From contig NZ_OY780933.1 in the NCBI RefSeq assembly GCF_963676065.1, positions 2,396,122-2,460,121 of the forward strand: a stretch of DNA of 64,000 nucleotides. The letters are read 5' to 3'. The notes under the pieces are model-generated. The model ran no database searches and had not been told where the DNA came from. It saw only the letters and a program-made list of their open reading frames with translations. The position numbers were made by a program, and so were the translations under genes. The DNA is from Maridesulfovibrio sp. (lineage in GTDB: Bacteria > Desulfobacterota > Desulfovibrionia > Desulfovibrionales > Desulfovibrionaceae). Positions 42,201 to 52,431 of the stretch are shown one piece after another; within the stretch, counting starts at the first letter, position 1, and every line of letters starts with the position of its first letter.

Positions 42201-42477
42201 TATTTATCTCACGGCAACAGCCAAGGGTGGATTCAGCTTTCCCGATAATTCTATTAATATGCAGGTTAATGCAGATATAATCAAACTTCCTAATCTTTAC
42301 CTCAGGCTTGTGAATACTTTTTTAGACGCAATGACTGGAGTTAATGTAGAAATTAGCGGAAAATTGAGTAATCCCAGAGTTGAAGTCAACGGGCTTGAGC
42401 GTTGGAGCGATCTTCTGGGGGATGTTCTCGGTATTCCTGAGCGGTCTTTTATGTTTTTCAGGAAGCTTATATTCTGA
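39250..42477 (+). CDS. AsmA-family protein (large, inner-membrane anchored, periplasmic)
   Basis: A 1075-residue protein with a single N-terminal membrane helix (IIWVFFIAFDFCVLAVAAGGAF) and a long beta-rich periplasmic part. The AsmA N-terminal block is visible (VELEKILSSQMGRDVRFQ, then VRLLPLLSGELEVDTIIVDSP), as is the C-terminal AsmA_2-like half (MKADFHKGSLAGRLELGL, NVEISGKLSNPRVEV). AsmA-like proteins are thought to form lipid-conducting bridges between inner and outer membrane. The start is GTG at 39250 or, with better distance to CAGG, GTG at 39259. An Asn/Lys-rich segment (KKNEKEKKKPSPTS) interrupts the C-terminal domain. Neighbours are a YihY-like membrane protein and envelope genes. 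Confidence 0.9.
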   Translation: MLLVLLRLKKIIWVFFIAFDFCVLAVAAGGAFYLESDGPRVELEKILSSQMGRDVRFQDNFDLNFYPWLGVDTGPVTVSAPENSSYPHQLTVKDINLKVRLLPLLSGELEVDTIIVDSPSLHVDRLKDGSLNLPVFDSSETERERTSGERYFNRISVRGASILNATCAYNDVGSGNSFRVSGINVRTGLLRKGTPLAFEISAILDAELFSLKAKANLKGLVDFSVRQKRVALSDTSLALKLESKELLGAKESVDGIASLDFDLIEGRVDVTGLVLQGAGIRLSGSANCTDIYHAPDFKGRLKSTRFDPKKVFSKFTPVPIPSAYKDILNVASFEMNFHSTLEKTELSNMVLAVDHTVIKGDFSLKDYSNPWLEFDVRAGSVVFDPYEKLFDLEKKSIEKDSTPENGGGPGIKSFRDMVIADMVRKIPCNGKLEVDHFVYDGIRLNNAELSLSPGPEVASLSIGKGSYLDGDFGLSVGLKFSDKEKGVLYLNGQGSVSPFSLSRLSQKIQGLNFRAGKASFKLSGLTSRGRTPGELVRNLKFDSRLEGLGVVADLSFKGVPDEMKKVHAEKTAVSLHLSPLGSDISRNMVGRKLALKLSGVMLEPAGVFNGSFHGGLLCSRNDLSDIEIRDGKLDFSIGGKGVPVIKKNVSLSLSGGGKIRSGNLKLDNFAFKSGKIDLNGNIDAHRLGSETASAVGVIKLPETDCSEFFDLFGINKPETNDPNAFDTVELDSSFQMNGENLTFRVNKCSLDDAAANGTFQISDFKNPFLHFVIKADKVDVDHFLPPQMQKLSKDSVNPGAGDIRQPEWQFPDEFLGAVNATGKVECNYFRIFDFGAGKISADVDMQNAIIDIHNMKADFHKGSLAGRLELGLKNGTVSLGTDVEARGFQAGLFFVDYVGRDYVTGKTDASLEINGRSTANIDFVDTLSGGIAFKIVDGSYLFAAPPKKNEKEKKKPSPTSFSVMKGVINGKDGKFKVGNYLLKTIYLTATAKGGFSFPDNSINMQVNADIIKLPNLYLRLVNTFLDAMTGVNVEISGKLSNPRVEVNGLERWSDLLGDVLGIPERSFMFFRKLIF

Positions 42478-42547
42478 TATGGTTCATTAAATTCGATATT
42501 ATATAGCTGTTGATACATGTAATTGCCAATAGGTTGCGGAGGGTGCG

Positions 42548-43924
42548 ATGACTGGTGGAAAAGTTGGGCAGCGTATTTCCGATTTTTTTATGAGCGAGAT
42601 CTGGGATTGGGGTGCTTCCCATGACAAGGGGCCGTTAAAAATACTGCATACGTTAGCCCGGATAGGTTATCTGGTTACCATCGGGTTTCTTAAGGATCAA
42701 TGCATCATCCGCGCTTCCGCGCTTACCTTTACGACCATGCTTTCGATTGTCCCCTTTATCGCGGTCGCGTTTTCTTTAATGAAGGGGATGGGATTTCAGG
42801 ATTCCAGCTACATTCATGACATGCTGCTTAAAGTTGCCGCAGGAAGGGAAGAAGTGGTCATGAAAATTCTTGAGTACGTTGATAATACCAATGTACAGAC
42901 TCTTGGCTGGATCGGGGTGGCAACCCTGCTTTTTACCGTTCTTTCCACTGTCGGGACTGTGGAGAAGGCTTTCAATATAATCTGGAAGGTCAGCAGAGGC
43001 CGTACTTTTTGGCGCAAGTTTACGGATTTTTTCTCGGTTATTTTTATATGTCCGGTTGCTCTGATCGTCGCTACAAGCGTAAGTGTCTCAATTAAAAAAG
43101 AGCTTCTACTGGGGCAGTTTGGGAATATTTACGGGGTCACGGAGATGGAGGCCTTCCTGATTAATCTGGCTCCGCTGGTGCTGATCTGGATTTCATTTAC
43201 ATTTATCTACTCATTCATGCCTAATACCCGTGTGCGGCTGAGCAGCGCGTTTTCCGGAGCTGTTGTGTCCGGTACAGTCTGGCATCTGGCCCAGTGGGCT
43301 TATATCAACTGGCAGATCGGGGTGTCCAAGTATAACGCAATCTATGGCAGCTTCGCGCAATTGCCTCTTTTTCTGGTCTGGCTCTATGCCAGCTGGGTTA
43401 TAGTCCTGCTCGGTTCGGAAATAAGTTATGCGGTACAGAATGTGATGGTTTACCGACAGCAGCAGTTCATGCCTGATGCCGGAGTGGAGGATATGCAGAA
43501 ATTCTCCCTGCTGGCCTTAAGTCTGATGGCCCTGCGTTTTGAGCGCTCTGAGGCGCCATACAATCTGGAAGAGTTGGCTGGTGAAATTGGAGTTCCCGTA
43601 CGTTTTATCTCCCCTTTGCTGGATAAATTTGTTGAAGGAGCAATCTTGATCAAGGGGGCTGATGATGAAAACGAGGTCTATACTTTTGCGGTATCACCGA
43701 GGAATCTGACCATGCTGCAAGTCATGGGGATTCTTTCCGGTTCAGGCAAGGGGGCCAGCACTGTGGTGGAAAATGCGGGCATGCTTTTTATCTCTAAAAT
43801 GATCGATGACATCCGAAAGGTCCTGCGCGAGAGCGGGTGCGATGTCACACTTGCCGATTGTGGTGAGAATATGGACAAGTTCCTGCAAAAACTTCCAGCC
43901 AGGCCGGAAGAAAATTCGGCGTAA
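42548..43924 (+). CDS. YihY/BrkB-family inner membrane protein with C-terminal winged-helix extension
   Basis: A 458-residue protein. The first 310 residues are the YihY/virulence factor BrkB domain with six membrane segments: the family signature RASALTFTTMLSIVPFIAVAFSLM, then the ASWVIVLLGSEISYA segment. The older name ribonuclease BN for this family is a misassignment. The last 140 residues are soluble and include a winged-helix-like stretch (LMALRFERSEAPYNLEELAGEIGVPVRF), as in longer members. Function is unknown; a role in lipid or envelope transport is inferred from family context. GGAGGG precedes the ATG. Confidence 0.9.
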   Translation: MTGGKVGQRISDFFMSEIWDWGASHDKGPLKILHTLARIGYLVTIGFLKDQCIIRASALTFTTMLSIVPFIAVAFSLMKGMGFQDSSYIHDMLLKVAAGREEVVMKILEYVDNTNVQTLGWIGVATLLFTVLSTVGTVEKAFNIIWKVSRGRTFWRKFTDFFSVIFICPVALIVATSVSVSIKKELLLGQFGNIYGVTEMEAFLINLAPLVLIWISFTFIYSFMPNTRVRLSSAFSGAVVSGTVWHLAQWAYINWQIGVSKYNAIYGSFAQLPLFLVWLYASWVIVLLGSEISYAVQNVMVYRQQQFMPDAGVEDMQKFSLLALSLMALRFERSEAPYNLEELAGEIGVPVRFISPLLDKFVEGAILIKGADDENEVYTFAVSPRNLTMLQVMGILSGSGKGASTVVENAGMLFISKMIDDIRKVLRESGCDVTLADCGENMDKFLQKLPARPEENSA

Positions 43925-43928
43925 TGTT

Positions 43929-44572
43929 TTAATTTTTGTCCAGCTCGGAATCCTGCATGGCTCCACCTAGCTCGTAATAAACTGTTTTTGCTATTTCCAG
44001 CAGAACAAATGGGGCGGCACGGTAGTTTTTCCACCATTGATCAGGTGTTTTTTCGTAAGGTGTTCCAACCACAATAATTTTTACTGTATTGGGGAGGAGC
44101 TCCCTGAAGATGGTTCCCGCGCGTCTGGTATGCATCGGAGATGTCACCAATATAATAGATTTAATTTGCGGGCTGAGTTTTGTCTTTAGTCTTTTGGCTT
44201 CATCAAGAGTACTGATGTTTGCTTTTCCGAAGAATTCTATTTTATCCGCCGGAACTCCTTTTTTCAGCAGCACATCCCGGATTACCTCCCACTGGTATGG
44301 GTAAGAGATGCCCAGATCCCGTACAGCTTCAATCTCCGGGGTTATTATCGGCTTGCTGGCCAGAATTAGAGGCGCATAGCCCTGATTATAAAGGTCGGCA
44401 GCGTAGACAGGCCGGTAAAAATGACCGCCAAGAACAACAATGGCGTCAGCTTTCTGCAGTGGGTCTTCTTTCTGCAGCAGGGTCGGGGCGAAGAAAAAAA
44501 GCACTGCCGCCGCCAGCATTCCGGCAACGGTCAGTGCTCCAATAAACGTAAGTACAGGGCGTACTATCTTCA

Positions 44573-44573
<1 letters not shown>
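43929..44573 (-). CDS. YdcF/ElyC-like DUF218 protein
   Basis: A 214-residue protein with one N-terminal membrane helix (VLTFIGALTVAGMLAAAVLFF) and a DUF218 domain, seen in KADAIVVLGGHFYRPVYAADL, the Gly-rich nucleotide/phospho-substrate-binding start of the fold. It continues with IIPxx-type ASKPIITPE and LVTSPMHTRRAGTIF. ElyC in E. coli affects undecaprenyl-phosphate-dependent steps of envelope synthesis. The start overlaps the stop of tgt by one base, so these are co-translated with tgt and nth. Confidence 0.88.
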
Positions 44574-46371
<1,798 letters not shown>

Positions 46372-46500
46372 AAGGTTCGGTGTGCTATCATTTCTTTGTA
46401 TAACTTACAATAATCTCTTATATCGCTTGGATGTTGATAAATCTTGCCGTCCATGTCAATTAATGTATCATAAAAATACAAATCCAAGTGGAGGCTTGAA

Positions 46501-46788
46501 ATGAAAATAGTAACGAGTTTTATGGTTGCGGTTCTTTTAACTGTATTCGGTCTGGGTCTTTCTGTTTCCGGTGCCGAAGATGGCTCCGCTATAGTTTTTG
46601 CCAAGTGTACTGGTTGTCACAGCCTGAAACGCGTCTGCCGGGCATTAGGTAAAAAAGATCTGGCCGCATGGGAAAAAACCAATCAGCGTATGGCTGAAAT
46701 GGGTATGTCCGTCACAGCAGATGATCTTGATGCCATCAGTAATTATCTTGCGAACGCCAAACCCGGTGAAAGTCCTGTTTGCAAATAG
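46501..46788 (+). CDS. Small monoheme c-type cytochrome
   Basis: A 95-residue precursor. A signal peptide (to about residue 24, ending VSGA) exports it to the periplasm. One heme attachment site, CTGCH, is followed by a helical region with several Met residues (MAEMGMSVT) that could give the sixth ligand. The size and single CxxCH fit a class I cytochrome c553-like electron carrier, though it is short. It has GTGGAGG before the ATG. The following cutA gene starts nine bases after its stop. Confidence 0.88.
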   Translation: MKIVTSFMVAVLLTVFGLGLSVSGAEDGSAIVFAKCTGCHSLKRVCRALGKKDLAAWEKTNQRMAEMGMSVTADDLDAISNYLANAKPGESPVCK

Positions 46789-46796
46789 GGGGCAGC

Positions 46797-47111
46797 ATGT
46801 CCGTAATGCTGGTTTACATCACTACAGGTGATGTTGAAGAGGCGCGTGAAATCGGCGGAGAACTGATCATGCGCCGTTTGGCCGCTTGTGTGAATATCTT
46901 TGATAAAATGGAATCCATGTACTGGTGGGAAGGAAAGCTGGAGCATTCCGCTGAGTCGGTGCTGATAGCCAAAACTACATCGGAACTGGTTGAGAATTTG
47001 ATAGAAACAGTCAAAAGTATCCATAGTTACGAGTGCCCGGCTATTTTGGCCGTTGAAGCCAAGCAGGGTAACGAACAATTTTTTGAATGGGTGAAAGGCT
47101 ATACCAAGTAG
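46797..47111 (+). CDS. cutA: Divalent-cation tolerance protein CutA
   Basis: A 104-residue protein of the trimeric ferredoxin-like CutA1 family. Seen: VYITTGDVEEAREIGGELIMRRLAACVNI, WWEGKLEHSAE, and HSYECPAILAVEAKQGNEQFFEWV, the standard blocks. E. coli CutA was linked to copper tolerance, but the biochemical role is unclear. ATG at 46797 is used, preceded by AGGGGG; the frame extends back into the cytochrome gene. Probably co-transcribed with that cytochrome. Followed by a terminator. Confidence 0.94.
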   Translation: MSVMLVYITTGDVEEAREIGGELIMRRLAACVNIFDKMESMYWWEGKLEHSAESVLIAKTTSELVENLIETVKSIHSYECPAILAVEAKQGNEQFFEWVKGYTK

Positions 47112-47143
47112 TCTGCAATTGACTTTTTCATAGAAGACAGCAT

Positions 47144-47184
47144 AGTCTCTGTCCGCTAAACTTAGGCGGGCAGAGACTTTTTTT
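47144..47184 (+). terminator. Terminator after cutA
   Basis: Stem AGTCTCTGTCCGC (47144-47156) with GCGGGCAGAGACT (47166-47178), one mismatch, and a T-run. Confidence 0.9.
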
Positions 47185-47218
47185 GCCTGATCCAAATTTC
47201 ATTCAGGAGTATAATTAA

Positions 47219-48151
47219 ATGCAGATATTGGTTTCCGGCTCGTTGGCCTATGATAGAATTATGAGTTTTCCCGGTAGTTTTTCAGATCATATCCTGCCCG
47301 ATAAGATCCATATGCTCAATGTGTGTTTTCTGGTGGACGGTCTTGATGAACGCTTCGGCGGTACTGCTGGAAACATTGCATACGCACTTTCCATGCTTGA
47401 TGAAAAACCCGTGATTCTCGGTACTGCGGGAAAGGATTTCGACGGCTACGAAAAATGGCTGGACGATAACAAAATTACCCGTGAAGGTATTAAGCGGGTG
47501 GATGATGAATTTACCGCCGGTGCCTATATCACTACTGATAAAGCTGATAACCAGATTACCGGTTTTAATCCCGGTGCGATGAAATACGGTTGCGATTACG
47601 ATTTCTCCGCTGTGAATCCCGCTGACGCGCTGGCAATCGTCTCCCCCGGTAACCTCGATGATATGCAGAATTTTCCGAAGGTTTACCGTGAAAAGGGACT
47701 GCCCTACATTTATGATCCGGGCCAGAATATTCCTGCGTTCAGCGGTGAGCAGCTGCTTGATATGATCGGCGGTTGCAAAATACTCGTCTCGAATGACTAC
47801 GAACTGGAAATGATCATGAAATCCACCGGCAAAACCAGAGATGAACTGATGGAAATCTGTGATTCCATTATAGTTACTTTGGGCGAGCAGGGCTGTCTCG
47901 TTGTTGAAAAAGACGGTGAAACCAAAGTCCCCGCAGCCAAGGCTGAAGTTGTGGAAGACCCCACCGGAGCAGGTGATGCTTTTCGCGCCGGTTTGATAAA
48001 AGGGCTGGTCATGGGCAAAAGTCTTGTTGAAGCGGCTCACATCGGTGCGGTCAGCGCTGTCTATTGTGTCGAAAAGCTCGGCACTCAGGAACAGTCTTAT
48101 ACAGAAGAAGAGTTCTGGGCCCGTTACGAGAGCAATTTCGGTAAGCTTTAA
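47219..48151 (+). CDS. PfkB-family carbohydrate/nucleoside kinase (adenosine-kinase-like)
   Basis: A 310-residue ribokinase-fold kinase. The N-terminal VSGSLAYDRIMSFPGSFSDHI, the substrate-binding GGTAGNIAYALSML and the C-terminal anion hole/catalytic DPTGAGDAFRAGLIKGL are clear. The overall pattern (NDYELEMIMKSTG, FNPGAMKYG) is close to the bacterial adenosine kinase/sugar kinase group found in many proteobacteria. The substrate is therefore probably a nucleoside or sugar, not settled by sequence. It has its own SD (CAGGAG) and terminator and is a single-gene unit. Confidence 0.9.
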   Translation: MQILVSGSLAYDRIMSFPGSFSDHILPDKIHMLNVCFLVDGLDERFGGTAGNIAYALSMLDEKPVILGTAGKDFDGYEKWLDDNKITREGIKRVDDEFTAGAYITTDKADNQITGFNPGAMKYGCDYDFSAVNPADALAIVSPGNLDDMQNFPKVYREKGLPYIYDPGQNIPAFSGEQLLDMIGGCKILVSNDYELEMIMKSTGKTRDELMEICDSIIVTLGEQGCLVVEKDGETKVPAAKAEVVEDPTGAGDAFRAGLIKGLVMGKSLVEAAHIGAVSAVYCVEKLGTQEQSYTEEEFWARYESNFGKL

Positions 48152-48179
48152 GATATAAGGCTTACTAACTACGGTATTC

Positions 48180-48218
48180 TGCCGGGATCCTGAATTCAGG
48201 ATTCCGGCATTTTTTTTT
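48180..48218 (+). terminator. Terminator after the PfkB kinase
   Basis: A 30-base near-perfect palindrome (48180-48209, TGCCGGGATCCTGAA / TTCAGGATTCCGGCA) followed by nine T. Confidence 0.93.
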
Positions 48219-48304
48219 GGTAACTTGATTATTTTTTGTAAAAAAGGGGGTGTCCGTATCCATTTTGTTAATGTATCCTCGGTATAAAATCCGGAGGATG
48301 TGTC

Positions 48305-49387
48305 ATGATTGAAATTACCGCTTCAATGCTTGAGCAATATTTAAAGGAGGCTTTTGGCTCCGGGGCTTCTCTCGTGGATTACGGAGCCATTGGTACACTG
48401 GAAAAGCAGGGAATGAAGAAATTCGGATATGGCAAGCCCTTACTTGTTGTTTTTAAGGTGGACGGCAAGGAGCAGGAGACCGTTATTTCAATCATGAAAG
48501 GGGATAATTACGGACATCAGTTCTATTGGGACCGGGCTGCTGTGTTGATGTTTCAGTACGAGACTTCAGCTGCTTTGCCGCGCCATGTAAAACCTATGGG
48601 TTTAGGCTATATCAATAGAGACGGTAGGATGTGCCCGCTTGATCGACCTCAGGAATTTTTTATTCTCAATGAAAAGTTGCAGGGGTACGACTATTTTCAT
48701 GACCTTGACCGTATCCGTAAAGGCGATTTTCAGGAGCAGGATGTACAAAATGCCGCTGAACTTGCCGGGTGGTTGGGCGAGATCCATTCCATAAAAAAGG
48801 AAGCCCCGCACCTTTACAAGCGTCGTGTGCGCGATCTTATAGGTTCGAGTGAATGTATTATGGGACTGGTGGATGAGGCTTTTGACCATCCCTGTGATTT
48901 TTACGCGCAGGAGCGGTTTGTAAGGATGGAAAAGAAACTCATTGATTGGCGGTGGAAACTTAGTCATTACACCCACCGTCTTTGTGCCGTGCATGGCGAT
49001 TATCATCCGTGGAATGTGCTTATGGGCGGTCCGGACGGTTTCAGTGTGCTTGATCGCAGCCGTGGCGAATGGGGGGAGCCTGCCGGTGATCTTTGTTGCA
49101 TGGCGACTAATTATATACTCTTCGGTCTATACGCTGATGGTAGCTTTTCAAGTAAATTCCGAACAATGTATATGACTTATATGGATAAATATCTTGAAGA
49201 CACCGGGGATGTTGAGATATTGCAGGTCATGGCTCCTTTTTTTGTCTTCCGGGGATTGGTGATAGCTTCTCCGACATGGTATCCGGATCATCCGCAGGAA
49301 GTACGTGATTCGCTAATGCGGTTTATAGAAAATGTCCTTGAGGACGAGGTCTTTGATTATGTCCAGTTTGAACGGTATATGCGTTAA
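48305..49387 (+). CDS. APH-family phosphotransferase
   Basis: A 360-residue aminoglycoside/choline-kinase-like phosphotransferase. The catalytic loop and metal site are visible as LCAVHGDYHPWNVLMGG and FSVLDRSRGEWGEPAGDLCC, corresponding to HxDxxxxN and D of the APH fold; the metal-binding Asp is followed by Arg rather than the more usual Trp/Phe. Its 3' end overlaps the start of an adenylylsulfate-kinase-like gene by 29 bases, which implies a functional pair. In other bacteria the two domains occur fused in one polypeptide. The real substrate is unknown; antibiotic resistance is not implied. Confidence 0.85.
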   Translation: MIEITASMLEQYLKEAFGSGASLVDYGAIGTLEKQGMKKFGYGKPLLVVFKVDGKEQETVISIMKGDNYGHQFYWDRAAVLMFQYETSAALPRHVKPMGLGYINRDGRMCPLDRPQEFFILNEKLQGYDYFHDLDRIRKGDFQEQDVQNAAELAGWLGEIHSIKKEAPHLYKRRVRDLIGSSECIMGLVDEAFDHPCDFYAQERFVRMEKKLIDWRWKLSHYTHRLCAVHGDYHPWNVLMGGPDGFSVLDRSRGEWGEPAGDLCCMATNYILFGLYADGSFSSKFRTMYMTYMDKYLEDTGDVEILQVMAPFFVFRGLVIASPTWYPDHPQEVRDSLMRFIENVLEDEVFDYVQFERYMR

Positions 49388-49967
49388 GAAGAATTGGGCT
49401 GTCTGGATTACAGGTCTGCCCGGATGCGGCAAAAGTTCTGTTGCCGTAAAGCTTCATGAACATCTTAAAAATGAAGGTTTAAAAGTTTTTTTGCTGAGTA
49501 TGGATGAGCGGCGAAAACTCTACACTCCCAACCCTGAATATACCTGCGATGAACGGCAGCGGGCTTATAGCCTTTTGGTTGAAGATGCTGTTTCCATAAT
49601 GGAATCCGGGCGTTGTGTGATCATAGACGGAGTGGCCAATGAGAAATGCTGGCGTGATGATGCCCGCGAAAGGATACAGTTTTTTGCTGAAGTTTATCTG
49701 CGTTGCCCAGTAGATATGGCGATGAAGCGCGAAGCAGGAAGGCAGCAGGGATTGGTCATGGCCGGGTTGTATGAGAAAGCCCTGGAACGCCAGCGCACCG
49801 GTAAACAATTTGAGAATCTAGGTGATGTTGTAGGTGTGGATGTGAAGTTTCAAGAGGATCCAAACGCTGAATGCATTGTGGATACGGATGATAAAAATAC
49901 CGATGAAGTTTGTGATGCTGTTATTAATTGTCTGCAAAAGTGGCGCAGGATGAATGGCATTTGCTGA
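49359..49967 (+). CDS. CysC-like (adenylylsulfate kinase family) P-loop kinase
   Basis: A 202-residue kinase resembling APS kinase. Walker A is WITGLPGCGKSS; the LSMDERRK segment stands where CysC has LDGDxxR. The second half follows the CysC plan with FAEVYLRCPVDMAMKRE, GLYEKALERQ and a late IVDTDD. The departures at key positions argue against true APS kinase. Sulfate reducers use APS directly for respiration, so a conventional PAPS route is not required. It begins inside the end of the upstream phosphotransferase gene. Most likely it phosphorylates another hydroxyl-bearing molecule jointly with that partner. Confidence 0.8.
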   Translation: MSSLNGICVKKNWAVWITGLPGCGKSSVAVKLHEHLKNEGLKVFLLSMDERRKLYTPNPEYTCDERQRAYSLLVEDAVSIMESGRCVIIDGVANEKCWRDDARERIQFFAEVYLRCPVDMAMKREAGRQQGLVMAGLYEKALERQRTGKQFENLGDVVGVDVKFQEDPNAECIVDTDDKNTDEVCDAVINCLQKWRRMNGIC

Positions 49968-50032
49968 TTTTTATTTAAAAATGTTTTAAAGAGTACTCAG
50001 TTACAATAAATAACAATCAGAAGGTGTTTGCT

Positions 50033-50494
50033 GTGAGAAAAATTTTGCTCTCGATTTTGATGCTGCTGGTGGTCCTTTCCGCTGCCTTTCCGGCCTTTGC
50101 TTCCGGGGAAGAAGAGGTGCGGAGTCAGATTGAGGACGTTTTGTTTAATTACAAGGATGCGTACAATCTCCGTAATTTTGATGCCGTCAGGGCTCTTTAT
50201 GCAAAGAATGCGGTGATAATGTCTTTTCCCTGTAAATCAGAGGAACAGCATCTGTTTTCGGATTTCAGTGAAAGTCTGCCCCGATGCTCTTCTTACTGGG
50301 TGGAAAGCTCCTTTAAGCTCCGTCTGTTTAAAATCACCTCTTTCGATCTTGATGGTGATAAATGCAGCGTACGGCTAAAATGGGATTATCGCAGTAACGA
50401 CGGGCGTGGTAAATTTAATCCTACTTTTGAGTTCTTGCGTAAAGATGGCAAGTGGCTGATTGAAAAAGAAGACTATGGCCGCAAAGCTGAGTAG
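50033..50494 (+). CDS. Exported NTF2-like (SnoaL/DUF4440-type) protein
   Basis: A 153-residue precursor with a clear signal peptide (ILLSILMLLVVLSAAFPAFA). The mature part looks like the NTF2-like fold: an N-terminal helix EVRSQIEDVLFNYKDAYNLRNFDAVRALYAKNAVIM, then beta strands ending in FEFLRKDGKWLIEKEDYG. This is the pattern of periplasmic nuclear-transport-factor-2-like proteins, usually ligand-binding or of unknown role. GTG at 50033 is used with GAAGG at a good distance; an in-frame GTG at 50024 overlaps that SD. Its 3' end overlaps kup by 20 bases, so the two are co-translated. Confidence 0.78.
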   Translation: MRKILLSILMLLVVLSAAFPAFASGEEEVRSQIEDVLFNYKDAYNLRNFDAVRALYAKNAVIMSFPCKSEEQHLFSDFSESLPRCSSYWVESSFKLRLFKITSFDLDGDKCSVRLKWDYRSNDGRGKFNPTFEFLRKDGKWLIEKEDYGRKAE

Positions 50495-52340
50495 TAAAAA
50501 CAAGCACGCAGCTCTCGCTCTGGGGGCTCTGGGTGTTGTTTTCGGTGATATAGGAACCAGTCCGCTCTATGCGATGAAAGCTTGTTTCAGCGGCCACCAT
50601 GCCGTAGCGCTTACTCCCGTGAACGTTTTGGGGGTGCTCTCGCTCATAATATGGTCATTGCTGATCGTAATCTGCCTGAAGTACGTTACTTTTGTAATGG
50701 CTGCGGATAATGAAGGCGAGGGCGGAATTTTTGCCCTGTACGAACTGGTCAGTGGAGGTGGGCAACGGTCTGCATCGTTTATGCTTTTCGCGGCCATGGT
50801 CGGTGGGGCATTACTTTATGGTGACGGGGTAATTACCCCGGCGATATCCGTGCTTTCCGCTATTGAAGGGCTGGATGTTGTTACCACTGCCGCGCACCGG
50901 TTCACGCCTCATATCGCCTGCGTAATTCTGTTTTTTTTGTTTGCTTTTCAGAGTAGCGGAACCGAAAAAATAGGCCGGTTGTTCGGACCTGTTATGCTGG
51001 TATGGTTCGGCATGATTGGTGCCTTCGGGCTTTTCTCCGCTATGGGTAATCTGGAAGTGCTGCAGGCTTTCAGACCCTATTACGCCATCAGTTTTTTTTC
51101 GCATAACGGTTTGGCCGGATGCATGGTTCTTGGTGCGGTTGTCCTCTGTGTTACCGGTGGAGAGGCTCTTTTCGCTGATATGGGGCATTTCGGGCGCAGG
51201 CCGATCACCCTTGCATGGTATTGCGTGGCTTTGCCCAGCCTGCTGCTGAATTACCTCGGTCAGGGAGCCATGTTGATCAGGAATCCCCACTCGATCCTGA
51301 ATCCTTTTTTCAGTCTTTTTCCGAAAATTATGACCATTCCGATGGTTGTATTGGCAACATTTGCGGCGATAATTGCCTCGCAGGCCATCATTTCAGGAGC
51401 ATTTTCACTTACTGCGCAGGCTGTTCACCTCGGGTTTGTTCCCCGAATCCGCATTTTGCAGACCTCGGAAGATAATCCCGGCCAGGTTTATGTGCGTTCC
51501 GTGAACTGGATCATGGCCGCGATGTGCTTTCTGCTGGTGGTCGTATTTAAAGAATCGCAAAACATGGCAGGTGCTTACGGTATAGCGATTACCGGGACTA
51601 TGGTCATCACTACATACCTGTTCTGGTTCTACCTGCGTAAGGTGCGAAACTGTCCGTGGATACTCGCTGTTGTAGTTACCTTTTTTTTCGCAGTTTTCGA
51701 TCTTGGTTTTTTTATAGTAAACTTTACCAAGCTGAGCGGTGGCGGATGGTTTCCCCTTTTACTGGCGGGGCTGATTGCTTACGGGATGTTTGTCTGGCTA
51801 TGGGGAAGGGCTAGGCTTCGCGAACTATTGCAGGTTCGCGGGCTTGAAGTCTCCGATCTGGAATCTGAAATTGAAAAATACATGCTGGCCAAAGTCCCGG
51901 GAGAGGCTGTTTTCCTTTCCGCTTCCGAGTTGGTGCCTCACGCTTTTCTGCAGCATTTACGAAACAATCGGGTAGTGCATGAAAAACTTGTCTTTTTGCG
52001 GGTGAAGACATCCAGCGAACCTTATCTCGATTCACACAGACGTATTTCCTTGAGAACTATTGATAAAAATATTTATTGGATGACAGTGAACTACGGATTC
52101 ATGGAGAAGCCAAATCTTTCGCTGACCTTAGTGCAGACTTGGAATCAATTGGGTCTTAGCAGTACAGACAGTTATTTTTATCTTGGGCGAATGCAATTAC
52201 GGTTCAACAGCGAAAATAGAGTGCATTTGCTTAGGAGAAAGCTTTTCATTCTATTGAGTTCTGTTTCGGAAGATCCTCTTGATTACCTGCGTCTTCCGGC
52301 TGATAAGGTTATCAGCATAGGTATAACTGTCACAGTATAA
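50475..52340 (+). CDS. kup: Kup-family potassium uptake protein
   Basis: A 621-residue K+ symporter of the Kup/HAK/KT family with about 12 N-terminal membrane helices and a cytoplasmic C-terminal domain. The family signature ALGALGVVFGDIGTSPLYAMKACFSG is at the start, GDGVITPAISVLSAIEG and GGEALFADMGHFG follow, and the C-terminal part begins after residue 430. ATG at 50475 is used; SD is weak, and coupling to the upstream exported protein, whose end it overlaps, probably drives translation. Ends at a strong terminator. Confidence 0.96.
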   Translation: MAAKLSSKNKHAALALGALGVVFGDIGTSPLYAMKACFSGHHAVALTPVNVLGVLSLIIWSLLIVICLKYVTFVMAADNEGEGGIFALYELVSGGGQRSASFMLFAAMVGGALLYGDGVITPAISVLSAIEGLDVVTTAAHRFTPHIACVILFFLFAFQSSGTEKIGRLFGPVMLVWFGMIGAFGLFSAMGNLEVLQAFRPYYAISFFSHNGLAGCMVLGAVVLCVTGGEALFADMGHFGRRPITLAWYCVALPSLLLNYLGQGAMLIRNPHSILNPFFSLFPKIMTIPMVVLATFAAIIASQAIISGAFSLTAQAVHLGFVPRIRILQTSEDNPGQVYVRSVNWIMAAMCFLLVVVFKESQNMAGAYGIAITGTMVITTYLFWFYLRKVRNCPWILAVVVTFFFAVFDLGFFIVNFTKLSGGGWFPLLLAGLIAYGMFVWLWGRARLRELLQVRGLEVSDLESEIEKYMLAKVPGEAVFLSASELVPHAFLQHLRNNRVVHEKLVFLRVKTSSEPYLDSHRRISLRTIDKNIYWMTVNYGFMEKPNLSLTLVQTWNQLGLSSTDSYFYLGRMQLRFNSENRVHLLRRKLFILLSSVSEDPLDYLRLPADKVISIGITVTV

Positions 52341-52341
52341 A

Positions 52342-52386
52342 AGGTTGTATTCAGCGCGGAATTTTGAACTGAATACAACGCCTTTT
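52342..52386 (+). terminator. Terminator after kup
   Basis: Perfect 11-bp stem GTTGTATTCAG (52344-52354) / CTGAATACAAC (52369-52379), followed by GCCTTTTG. Confidence 0.8.
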
Positions 52387-52431
52387 GCCGGATGACCAGA
52401 TGTAGATAGTGAAAAACGGACAGCAGTCTTG

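Noticed and set aside
42548..43924. Annotation as ribonuclease BN
   Set aside because: This older name for the YihY/BrkB family is a misassignment; the protein is a polytopic membrane protein without nuclease motifs.
48305..49387. Aminoglycoside resistance gene
   Set aside because: The APH fold is shared with many metabolic kinases, and the overlap with a CysC-like gene argues for a metabolic or glycan role.
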